A DNA stretch of 64,000 nucleotides, taken from NCBI GenBank assembly GCA_012719125.1, contig JAAYAY010000364.1:1-64000 (forward strand), read 5' to 3'. The notes under the pieces are model-generated. The model was given only the letters and a program-made list of their open reading frames with translations, searched no databases and was not told the origin of the DNA. The translations under genes were made by a program, and so were the position numbers. This document shows positions 62,622-64,000 of this stretch, piece by piece (positions within the stretch are counted from its first letter, which is position 1; every line of letters starts with the position of its first letter). Origin of the DNA: Planctomycetaceae bacterium. Lineage in GTDB: Bacteria > Planctomycetota > Planctomycetia > Pirellulales > Thermoguttaceae.

Positions 62622-64000
62622 TCACCCACGGCGGCCGTTGAGGACGCTTTCCAGGGCCTCCAGCACCTGCTGAACGCGAATCGGCTTGGAAACGTAGGCG
62701 TCCATGCCGGCTTCCAGGCAGCGCTCGCGATCGCCTTTCATGGCGTGGGCGGTCATGGCGATGATCGGCACGTGCCGGCCGGTGTGTTTCTCCGTCACGC
62801 GGATGACGGCCGTGGCCTCCAGACCGTCCATTTCCGGCATTTCCACGTCCATCAGCACGACGTCGAACTCTTCCGCGGCCAGCGCGGCCACGGCCGCCTT
62901 TCCCGTGTTGGCCACGACCACCGTGTGACCGTGCTTCTCGAGGAGGCCGATCGCCAGCCGCTGGTTCACCAGGCTGTCTTCCGCCAGCAGGATGCGAAGC
63001 GGCGGCCGCTCGACCTTCGGCTCGAGCTGGCGGGTGTCTTCCTCCCTCTCCTCCGGAATGCCGACGCCCAGCGACGTTGCGATCGCGTCGAACAGTTCCG
63101 ATTGCTTGACGGGCTTCATCAGCCGCGCGGCGACCTTGAGCTCGTCGCACCGCCTGGCGTCGTCGGGCCGGACGCCCGAGGTCAGGACAATAACTCGCGT
63201 CTCCGCCAGTTGCGGATCCTGCCGTATCCATTCGGTGAGCGTGAGGCCGTCGACCTCCGGCATGTTCACGTCGGAAAGTACCAGTTCCAGCCGGTTGCCC
63301 GTGGCGCAGGCTTGCCGCAGGCAATCCATGGCGTCGTGGGCGTTGTCGGCGCTGGCGGGCTGCATGCCCCAGTTCCGAGTCATCTCTTCCAGAATCAGCC
63401 GGTTGGTGGCGTTGTCGTCGACGATCAGAACTCGAGTTCCCTGAAGAATCGCCGGCTCGTTCCGGCGGCGATTGAGCCGTCTCTGATCCGCCAGTTTGAA
63501 ACGGGCGAGGAAATGGAAGATGCTTCCTTGGCCCACCTGGCTCTCGACCCAGATCCGGCCGCCCATCAGATCGACCAGGCGCGACGAGATGGCCAGCCCC
63601 AGTCCGGTGCCCCCGTGCCTGCGCGTGGTCGAGGCGTCGGCCTGCGTGAAGGCGTCGAAGATCAGAGCCAGCTTGTCCGCCGGAATTCCGGCGCCTGTAT
63701 CTTTCACGGAGAACTGCAGCACGGCCTCCTGGTCGGTTCGCGACTGGCAGCCCACGTGCAGGACGACCTCTCCTGCTTCCGTGAACTTGACGGCATTGCC
63801 CACCAGGTTGATGATAATCTGGCCGAGACGGATCGGGTCCCCGAGCAGGGCGTCCGGCACCTCGGGCTGAATGTGGCAGGCCAGTTCGATTCCTTTGGCG
63901 TGGGCTCGCAGGGCCAGCGATTTCGCCGCGTCGCCCACTCGCTCCCGCAGACCGAAAAGCGTCTCTTCGAGGTCGAGCTTGCCGGCCTCGATCTTGGAAA
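62622..64000 (-). CDS. Hybrid histidine kinase, C-terminal part (N-terminus beyond right edge)
   Basis: The frame is open to the right edge, where SKIEAGKLDLEETLFGLRER marks the end of a HisKA domain. The HATPase_c domain follows (IIINLVGNAVKFTEAGEVVL, VKDTGAGIPADKLALIFDAF, RRHGGTGLGLAIS). Two receiver domains come next: the first with LVLSDVNMPEVDGL and the second with VVLMDVEMPEMDGLEA, both keeping the phospho-acceptor Asp, and both with the late lysine (MKPVKQ and SKPIRV). No Hpt domain follows at the C-terminus. It is a phosphorelay sensor; the input domain is not in the window. Confidence 0.93.
   Translation of the reverse strand, partial: SKIEAGKLDLEETLFGLRERVGDAAKSLALRAHAKGIELACHIQPEVPDALLGDPIRLGQIIINLVGNAVKFTEAGEVVLHVGCQSRTDQEAVLQFSVKDTGAGIPADKLALIFDAFTQADASTTRRHGGTGLGLAISSRLVDLMGGRIWVESQVGQGSIFHFLARFKLADQRRLNRRRNEPAILQGTRVLIVDDNATNRLILEEMTRNWGMQPASADNAHDAMDCLRQACATGNRLELVLSDVNMPEVDGLTLTEWIRQDPQLAETRVIVLTSGVRPDDARRCDELKVAARLMKPVKQSELFDAIATSLGVGIPEEREEDTRQLEPKVERPPLRILLAEDSLVNQRLAIGLLEKHGHTVVVANTGKAAVAALAAEEFDVVLMDVEMPEMDGLEATAVIRVTEKHTGRHVPIIAMTAHAMKGDRERCLEAGMDAYVSKPIRVQQVLEALESVLNGRRG

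Overview
The window reads as chromosomal DNA of a planctomycete, most likely a Pirellulales-type heterotroph that degrades polysaccharides. The evidence is high GC, many secreted Tat-signal Gfo/Idh/MocA oxidoreductases, a sulfatase, PQQ-like propeller proteins, ceramidase-like proteins, XylR-type AraC regulators, and an ECF sigma factor next to a Ser/Thr kinase that carries its own zinc-finger domain. No taxonomic marker gene is present, so this placement is inference. No rRNA, tRNA, CRISPR array, integrase or complete insertion sequence was recognised.

Layout. (1) 1-4.4 kb: galactokinase (-), a XylR-like regulator (+) and a secreted beta-helix protein (-), separated by short repeats. (2) 4.6-10.8 kb: ECF sigma factor, membrane Ser/Thr kinase with an N-terminal zf-HC2-like motif, and a 1303-residue exported protein with secretin-N-like repeats and coiled coils. 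(3) 11.5-24.8 kb, all minus strand: a catabolic locus with an NCS2 purine permease, a XylR-like regulator, a sugar isomerase, a ceramidase-like protein, a Gfo/Idh oxidoreductase, a HEAT-repeat protein, a sulfatase, a decayed second ceramidase-like gene and a DUF4832-type protein. (4) 25.1-28.9 kb: PQQ-like propeller, Gfo/Idh oxidoreductase and a PAS-GGDEF diguanylate cyclase on the opposite strand. (5) 29.5-43.6 kb: twelve tightly spaced plus-strand genes forming a Wzx/Wzy-type exopolysaccharide cluster. (6) 43.7-47.5 kb: a small zinc-ribbon membrane protein, a Gfo/Idh oxidoreductase, an FHA-domain remnant, a hydroxypyruvate-isomerase-like protein and an RsbW-like anti-sigma kinase. (7) 47.7-62.0 kb, plus strand: a second catabolic locus with a secreted glycosidase-like protein, a ceramidase-like protein, a truncated Gfo/Idh remnant, a 1275-residue PQQ/methyltransferase/PQQ fusion, a sialidase, a UroD-like protein, an N-acetylneuraminate-lyase-like aldolase and a mutarotase-like Kelch domain fused to a sodium:solute symporter. 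(8) 62.3-64.0 kb: a conserved-looking small protein and the C-terminal part of a hybrid histidine kinase that runs off the right edge.

How it works together. Loci 3 and 7 look like polysaccharide or glycoconjugate scavenging systems. Locus 7 is the more specific: sialidase, sialate-lyase-like aldolase and mutarotase-transporter together imply uptake and cleavage of sialic-acid-like sugars. Cluster 5 builds and exports a surface polysaccharide. Its initiating transferase has a GGDEF-like N-terminal domain and lies divergent from an intact diguanylate cyclase, which suggests c-di-GMP-related control.

Intergenic DNA is unusually rich in short palindromic repeats, about ten families, several with perfect 24-27 bp inverted arms and one nested inside another. 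Three gene remnants (internally deleted ceramidase-like gene, truncated Gfo/Idh, beheaded FHA domain) lie near these elements, so repeat-associated gene decay is an active theme here.
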